Shown one piece after another: positions 9,467-19,277 of a DNA stretch of 64,000 nt. The stretch's first letter is position 1, and every line of letters starts with the position of its first letter. The translations under genes and the position numbers were made by a program. The notes beneath the pieces were generated by a model, which searched no databases, had not been told where the DNA came from, and saw only the letters and a list, made by a program, of their open reading frames with translations. This DNA comes from an uncultured bacterium (GTDB lineage: Bacteria; Patescibacteriota; Saccharimonadia; Saccharimonadales; Saccharimonadaceae): the NCBI GenBank assembly GCA_903832635.1, contig CAILCF010000001.1, positions 186,001-250,000 on the forward strand. Direction: 5' to 3'.

Positions 9467-9930
9467 GTTTTATTAACAAAAACGAATTTTTTGTACATCA
9501 GGTAATTCCAAGTCAATGAGGCAACGGTTGCCAGGCCTTTGCCGATGATTAGTACAACATTCGCTTTGAACCACGGGCCCAGCAGGCTACCAAGCCATGT
9601 AACAGTTGAACTATCAGTAAACCAACCCCCCAACAGACTATTAACACCACTTATAATAATCGGCTGGATTACCCACAAACCGATGATTGTGATGATTATA
9701 AAGTAGACGATGTGCTTGCCGGTAATATTTTTGGCTTTGAATGTGTATGATTTATTCGTAAAAAAACTAAAGACCATAGCAACAGAGGTCGAGGCGTAGT
9801 TGCTGGGGATTTGCGGGAAACCAAACACGTTGACCAAGGTAAACAAGATTCCCCAATCAATAACCGTGGCGGCTAGGCCGACGGTCGCAAAGCGGATTTG
9901 CTCAGCGTACTTTTTTATCGGATTTTTCAC
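9463..9930 (-). CDS. GtrA family membrane protein (probable GTG start at 9930)
   Basis: KYAEQIRFATVGLAATVIDWGILFTLVNVFG..., multiple TM, KKFVF end. Confidence 0.85.
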   Translation of the reverse strand: MKNPIKKYAEQIRFATVGLAATVIDWGILFTLVNVFGFPQIPSNYASTSVAMVFSFFTNKSYTFKAKNITGKHIVYFIIITIIGLWVIQPIIISGVNSLLGGWFTDSSTVTWLGSLLGPWFKANVVLIIGKGLATVASLTWNYLMYKKFVFVNKT

Positions 9931-10864
9931 TAGTGTTACTTTCCTCGATGTAATAAAGCGGGCGCTGTTTGACCTCTTTAAAAATTCGGCCGATATATTC
10001 ACCGATTACACCCAGCGATAGCAGTTGGACGCCGCCCAAAAACAGCACAACTGCCATCAGTGACGGATAGCCGGCAACGGTATCGCCAAACATAGCAGCT
10101 TTAATAATTACCCAAAAAAGGTAAATAAATGCAGAGACTGAAATTATTACGCCGAAAAACGAAGAAATTCGCAGTGGTGTCGTCGAAAACGAAGTAATCC
10201 CGTCGATTGCCAAATTAATTAGTTTTCGATAGTTTTGTTTAACTTCACCGGCTGCGCGTGGGTCGCGGTCGTAGGTGATTTCTTTTTTCTTGAAACCAAC
10301 CCAGCTGAACATGCCTTTGGTGTAGCGTTCGGATTCGCGTAGTTTTTTCAAGGCTTCAACACAACGTCGGTCTAATAACCGGAAATCACCGGTATTTCGG
10401 GGGATTTTTATCAGTTGACCCTGAGTCATTTTGTTCAACAGCCAATAATAAGTATTGGCGGTCACTATCTTTATCCAAGTTTCACCCTCGCGACTACTGC
10501 GCTTGGCATAAACGTCGTCATAGCCTTCTTCCCAGAACTTAATCATCTTTGGAATCAATTCCGGCGGATCCTGCAAATCAGCGTCGATAATTACCGTCGC
10601 ATCACCCGTAACGTGGTCCAATCCGGCAATCATGCCGATTTCTTTGCCAAAATTACGTGACAAACTGACATATTTTACTCGGTCGTCTTTTTTGGCGTAA
10701 TCTTTGATTATCTGTAGGGTTTTATCCTTGCTGCCGTCATCAGCAAACAAAAACTCAAATGCATACGATTTATTATCATTAGCTAGTTTACCAATACGTT
10801 GGTACAGGTGTTCTAAAACTTCTTGCTCGTTATAAGCGGGGATTAAAATACTAATTTTTTTCAT
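9902..10864 (-). CDS. GtrB/DPM1-like GT2 glycosyltransferase
   Basis: ISILIPAYNEQEVLEHLYQRI...DADLQDPPELIPKM...GVIGEYIGRIFKEVKQRPLY. Confidence 0.92.
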   Translation of the reverse strand: MKKISILIPAYNEQEVLEHLYQRIGKLANDNKSYAFEFLFADDGSKDKTLQIIKDYAKKDDRVKYVSLSRNFGKEIGMIAGLDHVTGDATVIIDADLQDPPELIPKMIKFWEEGYDDVYAKRSSREGETWIKIVTANTYYWLLNKMTQGQLIKIPRNTGDFRLLDRRCVEALKKLRESERYTKGMFSWVGFKKKEITYDRDPRAAGEVKQNYRKLINLAIDGITSFSTTPLRISSFFGVIISVSAFIYLFWVIIKAAMFGDTVAGYPSLMAVVLFLGGVQLLSLGVIGEYIGRIFKEVKQRPLYYIEESNTSEKSDKKVR

Positions 10865-10970
10865 CCCGTTAGAGCTCCTTAGTTAATTTATTGTTACGAA
10901 TAGCCGTCAGTTCTATTATTATCCTTGCGCTATACCTACAAGTATCAATAAGAGCTCTAACGGAATTCAT
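10865..10970 (-). repeat. Palindromic start-codon element, locus 2 (33-aa uORF MNSVRALIDTCRYSARIIIELTAIRNNKLTKEL*)
   Basis: CCGTTAGAGCTC 10866-10877 / GAGCTCTAACGG 10952-10963; ATG-to-ATG length 106 bp. Confidence 0.78.
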
Positions 10971-10992
10971 CAGTACTAGTATAACGCAAGAT

Positions 10993-11092
10993 GGTAGTTT
11001 GTAGGTAGTAGTTGGTATCTGGTTTAGCACTAACCGATTTTGCCATCTACCACATACTATCTACTATTTACCACCTACCACCTACTATCCGC
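10993..11092. repeat. Degenerate heptamer array, inverted halves
   Basis: ggtagtt|tgtaggt|agtagtt|ggtatct ... ccatcta|ccacata|ctatcta|ctattta|ccaccta|ccaccta. Confidence 0.75.
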
Positions 11093-11174
11093 CGTATCAA
11101 TTTTAGTTATACAGTGAAATTATCGATTACCTGAACCATACTCTATCCAGCATTATGTTGCTATAATATGGCTC

Positions 11175-11840
11175 ATGGCTAAAAAGAAAACAATATTGTA
11201 TGTTGATGGCGAAAACTTCCTTTTCAAGGTCGCAGATATACTTAAGGCTAATAAAAACGTTAGATATAAGTACGAGATAACTCAGTTCAGCTTTGCTATG
11301 TTATGCGAAACGGCTTTGAATGAATATTCTGTCGATGATAGAAAATACTATGCCGCAAAAGTTCATTTTCATGACGATACACCTGAACTAGCGAAAAAAT
11401 CAAATCAGATTATCGAATCGCAAAGAAGGTTAAAGCGTAATTTAACAAACGACGGTACAAGTTTTATCTCATCCGGCAATGTACGATTGCAAGACATAAT
11501 ACCAGCGACACGTAATTCTCTTGTGAAATATATATTCAAAGAAAAAGGTACTGACGTTCAGTTAGCTGTGGATATACTTTCTGATGTTTGTGGCGGAAAC
11601 GTTTCGACTGTTTTAATACTGAGCTCGGACTCAGACATGCAACCGGTAGTCCGAGAAGTAAAACGACGAGGTGGTAGAATAGTCTATGTCGGCTTTGAAG
11701 ATAAACCAAACGTAGGTTTGAGCAATAGTTGTCACCAAACTATATTATTAAGGAAAAAAGAGATAATCGATGCATGGAAGGGGCCACAACCACCATTAAA
11801 CATAAGCAATTATCCACAAGTTGACAAAAAACGGTCTTGA
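11175..11840 (+). CDS. NYN domain (PIN-like/LabA-type) protein
   Basis: ILYVDGENFLFKV...KGTDVQLAVDILSDV...VLILSSDSDMQPVVREVKRRGGRIVYVG. Confidence 0.85.
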   Translation: MAKKKTILYVDGENFLFKVADILKANKNVRYKYEITQFSFAMLCETALNEYSVDDRKYYAAKVHFHDDTPELAKKSNQIIESQRRLKRNLTNDGTSFISSGNVRLQDIIPATRNSLVKYIFKEKGTDVQLAVDILSDVCGGNVSTVLILSSDSDMQPVVREVKRRGGRIVYVGFEDKPNVGLSNSCHQTILLRKKEIIDAWKGPQPPLNISNYPQVDKKRS

Positions 11841-11876
11841 CATCCTAATATAAATAGACCATACTTAATATATAAA

Positions 11877-11916
11877 CACCTCGTCCTCGCATTCGTGCTC
11901 GACGAGGTTTTATGTT
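11877..11916. terminator. Bidirectional terminator-like hairpin
   Basis: CCTCGTC...GACGAGG followed by TTTTATGTTTTT. Confidence 0.55.
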
Positions 11917-11937
11917 TTTATGGTATCTGACTTTTCA

Positions 11938-11972
11938 TCCCATTTCCTATTTCCTAAACCCCAACCCCTAAC
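11938..11972. repeat. Heptamer array, CCCTATT class
   Basis: tcccatt|tcctatt|tcctaaa|ccccaac|ccctaac; supplies the stop codon of the adjacent GT2. Confidence 0.7.
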
Positions 11973-12978
11973 GCTTACCTGTGAACATCCTACGTAATTT
12001 TCTTAGTCCGGTTTGGTCTGGCGGCAAATCGTTCCAAAGCATATTTTTTATGTATTTTGTTGAAACGCGTTTATTTTTTTGAATTGCCCATCTTTCGCTC
12101 AGCTTTTTGAAACCCAACCAAAACGACATCCAGGCACCCTTTATGGCGTATTTTCCATTACCCTTGGCGATTGCGTTAAAAAACATTAACGCGTAGGCAA
12201 AATAAAAACGAATTCCGATAGGCAATAACAAACCGCGTGGTACATTTTTTATAAATAACAGCGGTAAGTTTTTAAAAGTTTGATAAACTGCCATACCCGG
12301 CATTTTTTTACTGGTCGCACCTTGTTTGTGATAGGCAATTGCTTTTGGCTCATAGGCAACCTTCCAGCCAGCCAACTGTGCCCTAAAACTAACATCGGTA
12401 TCTTCGTAATAGGCGAAAAAGTCATCATCAAACAGTCCAATTTCGCGTAGCATCTCGGTTTTATATAAACTACCGCCACCGCTGGCACTAAATACAAACT
12501 CACTTTTTGGCGCGGTTGTTGTTTTATCATTTCGATTCCGCGGGAAAGGCAACCCCCAAATCGAATACCAATCTCCGGTGCTATCAATTGTCTTACCGTC
12601 CGAATGCAACAGTAGTCCGGTACTAATACCAATCTCTTTTGGTTTTGACGAATCAACCAAGCATTTCAACCAATCTTTATCTGCGATGGAATCGTTATTA
12701 AACAGGGCTACGTAATCACAGTCGTTGTTTAGCGCCCATTCGATACCTGTATTTACGCCACCTGTAAAACCAAAGTTTTTTGGGTTATAAACTACTTCGA
12801 TATTTTCGGAATGTTCTTTTTGGTATTTACGTAGTAATTCGACTGACTTATCGGTCGACCCATTGTCAATAACTACAATCATAAAATCTTTATAAGATTG
12901 TCTTTGTAATGAGTACAGACAGCCCAAGGTATCTACGATACCATTCCAGTTTAGGACAACAATTGCAACTCTTTTCAT
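11968..12978 (-). CDS. GT2 glycosyltransferase (rhamnosyltransferase-like)
   Basis: VAIVVLNWNGIVDTLGCLYSLQRQSYKDFMIVVIDNGSTD...FFAYYEDTDVSFRAQLAGWKV. Confidence 0.9.
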   Translation of the reverse strand: MKRVAIVVLNWNGIVDTLGCLYSLQRQSYKDFMIVVIDNGSTDKSVELLRKYQKEHSENIEVVYNPKNFGFTGGVNTGIEWALNNDCDYVALFNNDSIADKDWLKCLVDSSKPKEIGISTGLLLHSDGKTIDSTGDWYSIWGLPFPRNRNDKTTTAPKSEFVFSASGGGSLYKTEMLREIGLFDDDFFAYYEDTDVSFRAQLAGWKVAYEPKAIAYHKQGATSKKMPGMAVYQTFKNLPLLFIKNVPRGLLLPIGIRFYFAYALMFFNAIAKGNGKYAIKGAWMSFWLGFKKLSERWAIQKNKRVSTKYIKNMLWNDLPPDQTGLRKLRRMFTGKR

Positions 12979-13058
12979 AACGATGTATCTATCTTATAAC
13001 AAAAGTCGGCGAGCGAATAATAAATGCACATCAATCTGATATAATTAAACGCAGACTT

Positions 13059-13868
13059 ATGAAACTATCTAATATTTTTAGTAGGCGAAATCGCATTTTG
13101 CTTCGCGAACTCGTCATCACCGACTTCAAACTGCGTTACCAAGGTTCAGTGCTTGGATATGCCTGGTCGCTTTTGAAACCGCTATTCATGTTTGCTATTT
13201 TGTATGTTGTTTTCGGTCTTTTGATAAAATTGGGATCGGTCGAACATTATTCGGTATATCTGTTACTTGGTATCGTCCTTTGGACTTTTTTCGCCGAAGC
13301 CACGAATCAGGGCCTATCGTCGATAGTTGGGCGTGGCGATGTTATACGAAAAATAAGCTTTCCAAAGTATATTATCGTTCTATCAACAACGATATCTGCG
13401 CTGGTTAATCTAACACTGAACTTGGTAATTGTTGCGTTTTTCATGCTGATTAACGGGGTAACTCTTCATTGGTCAGTAGTATTATTCCCTCTTTATATAA
13501 TTGAAATCTACATCCTAGCTCTTGGGCTTGCATTTTTCTTATCGGCTGTAAATGTTAAATATCGTGATACGGGGCACATTTGGGAGATAATTATGCAGGC
13601 TGCTTTCTACGCTACTCCGATTATTTATCCACTTTCACTAGTAGTAGCAAAAAGCGAATTTATTGCAAAACTATTAATGTTAAACCCCCTGGCACAGGCA
13701 ATCCAAGGGGCACGCTATGCGCTTGTAACACACGAGACAATAACAGCAGCCAATTTATTTAGTAATGTTATATATATGCTGATACCATTCGCAATCGTTA
13801 TATTCATATTTATCGCAGGTACACTGTATTTCAAGAAGAATTCTAAATATTTTGCGGAGAATATATAA
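13059..13868 (+). CDS. Polysaccharide ABC transporter permease (Wzm/TagG type)
   Basis: LVITDFKLRYQGSVLGYAWSLLKPLFMFAILYVVFG. Confidence 0.92.
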   Translation: MKLSNIFSRRNRILLRELVITDFKLRYQGSVLGYAWSLLKPLFMFAILYVVFGLLIKLGSVEHYSVYLLLGIVLWTFFAEATNQGLSSIVGRGDVIRKISFPKYIIVLSTTISALVNLTLNLVIVAFFMLINGVTLHWSVVLFPLYIIEIYILALGLAFFLSAVNVKYRDTGHIWEIIMQAAFYATPIIYPLSLVVAKSEFIAKLLMLNPLAQAIQGARYALVTHETITAANLFSNVIYMLIPFAIVIFIFIAGTLYFKKNSKYFAENI

Positions 13869-15074
13869 ATGGCAGAAAATGAAATACAACCCGCAATCAG
13901 TGTCTGGAATGTTAATAAATCATTTCATATACCCCTAGAGAAGAGCGGTGGTATCAAACAAAAACTCATTAATCAACTTAAGGGGCGAAAAGGATACCGT
14001 GATTTTCAAGCATTAAAGGATATGTCTTTCACAGTAAAAAAAGGAGAGTTTTTTGGCATTGTTGGCAGGAACGGAAGCGGAAAAAGTACTTTACTAAAGA
14101 TTATGGCAGGTATTTACACGCCGCAAAAAGGGAATATACAAGTTAATGGAGCACTTGTCCCGTTCATTGAACTTGGTGTTGGCTTCAACCCAGAGCTGAC
14201 TGGAAGGGAAAATGTATTTTTAAACGGGGCATTACTCGGGTTTGGTCGTAGAGAAATTGAGGGTATGTATGATGATATAGTTGATTTTGCTGAGATACGC
14301 GAGTTTATGGAAGAAAGATTAAAAAACTATTCTTCTGGTATGCAGGTCAGGCTGGCGTTTTCAATTGCGATTAGAGCAAAGAGCGATATATTATTACTTG
14401 ATGAAGTGTTGGCGGTTGGGGATGAGGCCTTTCAGCGTAAGTGTGTAGATTATTTTTATAGGATAAAAAGAAGTAACCAAACAGTTGTTCTTGTTACGCA
14501 CGATATGACGAATGTTGAACGTTTTTGTGACAGAGCATTAGTTTTAAATAACAATAAGATTATGGGCATTTATAAACCCGCCAAAGCCAAGATGATTTAC
14601 GAACAGCTTAATCGTGATACGAAATCCGGAACAGACAAATTTAAACTAGAAAAAAGATGGGGCAACAGAGAGGCTATTATTTCATCCATCAAAATAAACC
14701 AACAAAGCGGTGGTAATATTACTGTAAATCAGGGGGATCCTTTTGAAATTAGTGTAAAAACCGAATCAAAAGACGATAAAAAGATAATAGTGGGATTGGC
14801 ATTTTATGAAAACGACGGAACGGTTATGTCTGGGCCAAACAGCTATGGGAATGAATTTATGGCCAACGAATTAATGCGATATAAAGTTAAATCGTTACCA
14901 TTAAATCCAGGAGACTATAACTTGAGAGTTGCTCTTTATGCTGAGGACCATTTAACGGAGTACGATCATATAGAGGAAGCATTAAAGTTTAGGGTGGTTT
15001 CTGATAAACAATGTTATGGGAAGGTTAATCTATTTGGCGTTTGGGATAGTAGTAAGTCGGGAGATGAAAAATGA
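13869..15074 (+). CDS. Polysaccharide ABC transporter ATPase with C-terminal Wzt-like domain
   Basis: GIVGRNGSGKSTLLKIMAGIY, YSSGMQVRLAFSIA, C-terminal carbohydrate-binding-like extension. Confidence 0.92.
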   Translation: MAENEIQPAISVWNVNKSFHIPLEKSGGIKQKLINQLKGRKGYRDFQALKDMSFTVKKGEFFGIVGRNGSGKSTLLKIMAGIYTPQKGNIQVNGALVPFIELGVGFNPELTGRENVFLNGALLGFGRREIEGMYDDIVDFAEIREFMEERLKNYSSGMQVRLAFSIAIRAKSDILLLDEVLAVGDEAFQRKCVDYFYRIKRSNQTVVLVTHDMTNVERFCDRALVLNNNKIMGIYKPAKAKMIYEQLNRDTKSGTDKFKLEKRWGNREAIISSIKINQQSGGNITVNQGDPFEISVKTESKDDKKIIVGLAFYENDGTVMSGPNSYGNEFMANELMRYKVKSLPLNPGDYNLRVALYAEDHLTEYDHIEEALKFRVVSDKQCYGKVNLFGVWDSSKSGDEK

Positions 15075-16597
15075 TAAAACGAGCTGTTAGAAAAATATTT
15101 CCAACCAGTAGTAAAACGGGCCGAATACTCAAGGAAGTAGCTTCAAAAGTGGGTCTGGCGAAACCGTGGTTTTATAGCATAGAATATTCTAATTGGGTAC
15201 AAAACGTTGAACCGAAGATATTCCTTCCTTTGGTCAAAATAAAGAAAAAAAAAGCCCCGCTTTTTAGCATAATTGTACCCTTTTTCAATACGGACGATAA
15301 ATACTTATCACCGCTAATGGAATCTATGCTTAACCAGTCGTTTGACGACTGGGAACTAATTATGGGTGATGGCTCGAATAAGCCAGTGAGGTCGGCCGTG
15401 ATAAAGGAAGTCTCTAAACAAGATATTCGTTTGAAATACTATAAATTTAATATAAACACCGATATATCTGGCAACACCAACCAAGCGTTAGAACATGCAG
15501 TCGGTGAATATATAGTTTTTTGTGATCATGACGATATTTTAAGCCCACATGCCCTAAACGAAGTAGCGGCTGTAATAACAGAAAACGAGGACGTTGATAT
15601 CATATATAGCGATGAGGATAAAATAGACGATAAGGGCACCTGGAGGCACAGTCCTTTTTTCAAGCCAGACTGGTCGCCGCATTTATTACTTTATACAAAT
15701 TACCTAAACCATCTGACCGTAATCAAACGCACTCTGGTCAATAAAGAGGGCGGTCTGAGAAAAGAGCTCAATGGGTCCCAGGATTACGATTTGCTACTAA
15801 GGGTAATCAGACGTAATGAAAACATCAAGATTAAACATATCAGCAAAATACTTTATCACTGGCGCGAGGCGGCAGGTTCGACAGCAGCTGAATTTTCAAA
15901 TAAATCATATGCGTTTAAAAATGGACAACGTGCTTTACAAGAATTCTTAGACGAATCTAATATAAACGGGGAAACCCAAATTATCAACGGCAGGCCGGGG
16001 CATTATGAACAAATTTTAAAACCAAGTAAGATTAAAAAAGTAGCGGTCTTAGCCAGGGTTAGTGAAAATAATCTAGAAAACGAATTAATTTTGGACAATT
16101 TTAAGGATTTAACCGATTCCGACAGCCTGTCTATAGATTTTGTTAATAGTTTAGATAACGAAAAAGCGTATGATGCAGTTATTGAGATAAATGTAGTCGC
16201 CTACCCTGAAGGTCTCGATTGGGTTGATAGACTTGTTGGTGTTTTGGAAATGCCAGAGGTCGATTCAGTATCGCCAAGGATTATTTCAACCGATAGGCTT
16301 CAGGTGGTTGATATGGGCATAGTCCGTGATAAGAGCGGAAACGAAGTCAAGCTATTTAAAGGGTTGGCGGTTGACGATGCGACCATTAATGGTGACACCC
16401 GCTGGGTAAGAGACGTAGATAAGCTGTCTGGAAATATTATTTGCCGAAAGACGAAACCGGACGGAAGTGAAAAATATAAAGTAATTTGGTCAAATGTTGA
16501 TTTCGTACACTATCCCGTATTTGGCCATCAATCTTTTTTCAACAGTAATTTAATGATTGACGAAGAAGGAATGATTTTACCTCGTGAAATTAGCTAG
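15071..16597 (+). CDS. GT2 glycosyltransferase
   Basis: FSIIVPFFNTDDKYLSPLMESMLNQSFDDWELIMGDGSN...FCDHDDILSPHALNEV. Confidence 0.88.
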   Translation: MIKRAVRKIFPTSSKTGRILKEVASKVGLAKPWFYSIEYSNWVQNVEPKIFLPLVKIKKKKAPLFSIIVPFFNTDDKYLSPLMESMLNQSFDDWELIMGDGSNKPVRSAVIKEVSKQDIRLKYYKFNINTDISGNTNQALEHAVGEYIVFCDHDDILSPHALNEVAAVITENEDVDIIYSDEDKIDDKGTWRHSPFFKPDWSPHLLLYTNYLNHLTVIKRTLVNKEGGLRKELNGSQDYDLLLRVIRRNENIKIKHISKILYHWREAAGSTAAEFSNKSYAFKNGQRALQEFLDESNINGETQIINGRPGHYEQILKPSKIKKVAVLARVSENNLENELILDNFKDLTDSDSLSIDFVNSLDNEKAYDAVIEINVVAYPEGLDWVDRLVGVLEMPEVDSVSPRIISTDRLQVVDMGIVRDKSGNEVKLFKGLAVDDATINGDTRWVRDVDKLSGNIICRKTKPDGSEKYKVIWSNVDFVHYPVFGHQSFFNSNLMIDEEGMILPREIS

Positions 16598-17579
16598 CCC
16601 CAAGGTGGCCTATTTAGTGCTTTGTTGGAATAACAAGGATATTATAGCTGAGTGCTTAGACTCTATTGCCAAGCAAGATTATGACAACAAAGATACCTAT
16701 GTTATAGATAATTCTTCATCGGACGGTTCGCCCGATTTCATAGCAAAAAATTATCCGCATGTACATTTAGTAAGGTCAACAAAAAATAATGGCTTCGACA
16801 AGGGAAACAATATATTAATTGATATAGCACTTCAAGATAAAGACATAAAATACGTTGCTCTAATCAACAGCGATATATCTCTAGAAAAAAAATGGACAAG
16901 TGAAATAATTGATTATATTGCAAAAAAACATAAGGTGGCTAGCGCTCAGGGGGTAACTCTGGATTATTATAATCATAAAAAAGTTGATTCCACTCATATA
17001 TATCTTGCCGATAATTTACAGTCAATCCAATACGGCTACGGCGAACCCTTCACCAACAACATGAAGTTCCCCAGAAAAATTTTTGGTGTAAATGCTGCCG
17101 CCGCCATATATACGAGTGATTTTATTGAGAATCAACCAAGTAAAAAACTGTTTGATAAAAAGTTTTTTATGTATCTAGAGGATGTTGATATTGCACTTAG
17201 ATCTGTTGTCACTGGTTGGAATAATTACTATGTCCCATCTGCCAAAGCCTACCATATGGGTTCAGCTAGCTCTAAAAAGAAAGCAAGTAACTATGCGTTT
17301 TTCATGACATTTCGCAACCAGTCTGCACTTTTATTTAAAAATCTGTCGTTTGTGACAATATTTAAATATATACCACGGGCGGTAAATACCGACACCCATC
17401 TATATAAGTGGCTTAAGTTAGAATATGGTGCTAGAACCATGTTTAAGGTCATCTGGGGCAGAGTATGGGGGATCCTTAGGCTGCCACTCTTCATTCCAGG
17501 TCGAATACAAATTAGAAAAGCAGCAAAGAGAAGCGACAGCGAAATAGAACGGATTATTAAATCTCGTGGTATTTTTTAA
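16584..17579 (+). CDS. GT2 glycosyltransferase
   Basis: VAYLVLCWNNKDIIAECLDSIAKQDYDNKDTYVIDNSSSDGS...FFMYLEDVDIALRSVVTGW. Confidence 0.88.
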   Translation: MKLASPKVAYLVLCWNNKDIIAECLDSIAKQDYDNKDTYVIDNSSSDGSPDFIAKNYPHVHLVRSTKNNGFDKGNNILIDIALQDKDIKYVALINSDISLEKKWTSEIIDYIAKKHKVASAQGVTLDYYNHKKVDSTHIYLADNLQSIQYGYGEPFTNNMKFPRKIFGVNAAAAIYTSDFIENQPSKKLFDKKFFMYLEDVDIALRSVVTGWNNYYVPSAKAYHMGSASSKKKASNYAFFMTFRNQSALLFKNLSFVTIFKYIPRAVNTDTHLYKWLKLEYGARTMFKVIWGRVWGILRLPLFIPGRIQIRKAAKRSDSEIERIIKSRGIF

Positions 17580-19273
17580 GTTGCTATCCGACCTTCTTTT
17601 TGACCAAAATTAATGTAGTGGATATAATAAGCTTTCAAGTTATTCCCAAATGCTATTCGGAGATCCGGGTACCGATTTTTATATGATACGACATTAAAAC
17701 TATCACTAGCTTGACGTCCTTCGTTCATACCGAAATTAACAAAATGCATGAGGGCAGCGACATCATCACTACCAAAACCTGTTTTTATATCTGAGTAGTT
17801 TGTTATATACGTATTAAAATTATAAACAGCAGAGTAATCAACCCCATTTAGGACTGAGGTGCCATTAAACACATTACCAGTTGCTACCCGTCCCTCATTT
17901 TTGCCATTATTGATATAATGCAAATAATATGCTTGTAAGTTATTCCCAAATGCTATTCGGAGATCCGGATATCGATTTTTATAAGATATGACATTAAAAC
18001 TATCGCTGCCTTGTCGTCCCTCCCTCATACCGTAATTGATGAAATGAGTAATAGCGCCAGCATCATCACCACCATAAGTCGTCCTCATGTCCGTATAATT
18101 TGATATATATGTACTAAAATTATAAACATCTGAATAGTTAACACCATTCTTGCTGTTAATATAACTTATAGGGTAGTCTCCGGTTGCCACGCGCCCTTCG
18201 CTTTTACCAAAAATAATATAGTGTAAATAATATGCTGGCAAATTGGCACCAAACGTCATGCGCAAATCAGGATAGCGATTTCTGTAAGATGTTACATCAA
18301 ACCCATCGCTGCCTTGCCGTCCCTCGCTCATTCCGTAATTTACGAAATGCGTAAAGGCAGAAATCGCATTATTACCATACGCTGACTTTACGTCGGGGTA
18401 TTTATTTAGATAATAAACACCGTCAAAAACAGCAGAGTAACTCTTTCCATTGTAAATATAGGCGTATGTGCTTCCGAACCAATCATTAAAATATAAATAA
18501 AAATTTCTATTGCCATACGAACTGCAGCCATCACCAGAACCGTAACCTGCGTTTAATGATGCCTGGTTGGGCTGATAAGGTGTATAGTCATAAAGCGAAG
18601 CGGTCGCTAAGTTCTGTATATTTACCACTGAACTACCACACACATCTTTTGGGTTCCATTTTATATTATTATTACCCAACACATAAGGCGAATACCATGT
18701 TGAGCTTGAGGTAATGACGGAATGGAACAATTTTGCGGCGTTATTGACTTGGTTGGTAAACCCATAATATGACGAGTCGCAGACTCCTGGCGTACTGTCG
18801 GGGCAACCATAACCGGTTGCACTCTTATACTGGTAGGATGCCGGCCAAGTGTCAGTTATTAATGCCTCCTCTTTTTGTAGCAGCACTAACAATACCTGGG
18901 GATTAATGTTATAGGTTTGGGCTGCATTGTAAATTATTTGTGCCGCAGTCAAATTGTTTTCGGTATAGTCTTTAAGGCATGTGAACGGTGGTCCATACCA
19001 AGTTCCACTAGACCCATAGAACCCCGCATGATTTGTGTCGCAGACAGGGACTTTACTATTAATAAAAGCTTGGATTTGTGAAACGTTCATCGTACCAGAG
19101 TTTGTCATTACTAAATTGTCCATTATATTTCCAGGATTGAATCCAACAACTGTCGCTGCGTGGCTTATGCTAGGGATACCAAACGATAATAAAGAAGCAA
19201 AGCAAGTTATCGCAAGTACGACCAAGCCTTTTCTTGTCAATATTTTCGTGATTAGATTCATCCTAGCTATCAT
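17576..19273 (-). CDS. Secreted repeat protein: lysozyme-like N-terminal half plus tandem (Y..YPD[VL]....G....A..H[FY][VI].[FY]G..EGR) repeats
   Basis: Signal peptide/TM, then about six repeats of the ~45-aa motif. Confidence 0.7.
   Translation of the reverse strand: MIARMNLITKILTRKGLVVLAITCFASLLSFGIPSISHAATVVGFNPGNIMDNLVMTNSGTMNVSQIQAFINSKVPVCDTNHAGFYGSSGTWYGPPFTCLKDYTENNLTAAQIIYNAAQTYNINPQVLLVLLQKEEALITDTWPASYQYKSATGYGCPDSTPGVCDSSYYGFTNQVNNAAKLFHSVITSSSTWYSPYVLGNNNIKWNPKDVCGSSVVNIQNLATASLYDYTPYQPNQASLNAGYGSGDGCSSYGNRNFYLYFNDWFGSTYAYIYNGKSYSAVFDGVYYLNKYPDVKSAYGNNAISAFTHFVNYGMSEGRQGSDGFDVTSYRNRYPDLRMTFGANLPAYYLHYIIFGKSEGRVATGDYPISYINSKNGVNYSDVYNFSTYISNYTDMRTTYGGDDAGAITHFINYGMREGRQGSDSFNVISYKNRYPDLRIAFGNNLQAYYLHYINNGKNEGRVATGNVFNGTSVLNGVDYSAVYNFNTYITNYSDIKTGFGSDDVAALMHFVNFGMNEGRQASDSFNVVSYKNRYPDLRIAFGNNLKAYYIHYINFGQKEGRIAT
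17636..18420. repeat. DNA-level tandem duplication within the repeat protein gene
   Basis: ttattcccaaatgctattcggagatccgg(gtac/atat)cgatttttata occurs at ~17640 and ~17940. Confidence 0.8.
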
Positions 19274-19277
19274 ACCT

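Noticed and set aside
17636-18420. Regular repeats considered as a CRISPR array
   Set aside because: Unit ~300 bp, in frame within one ORF, encodes protein repeats; no short direct repeats with unique spacers
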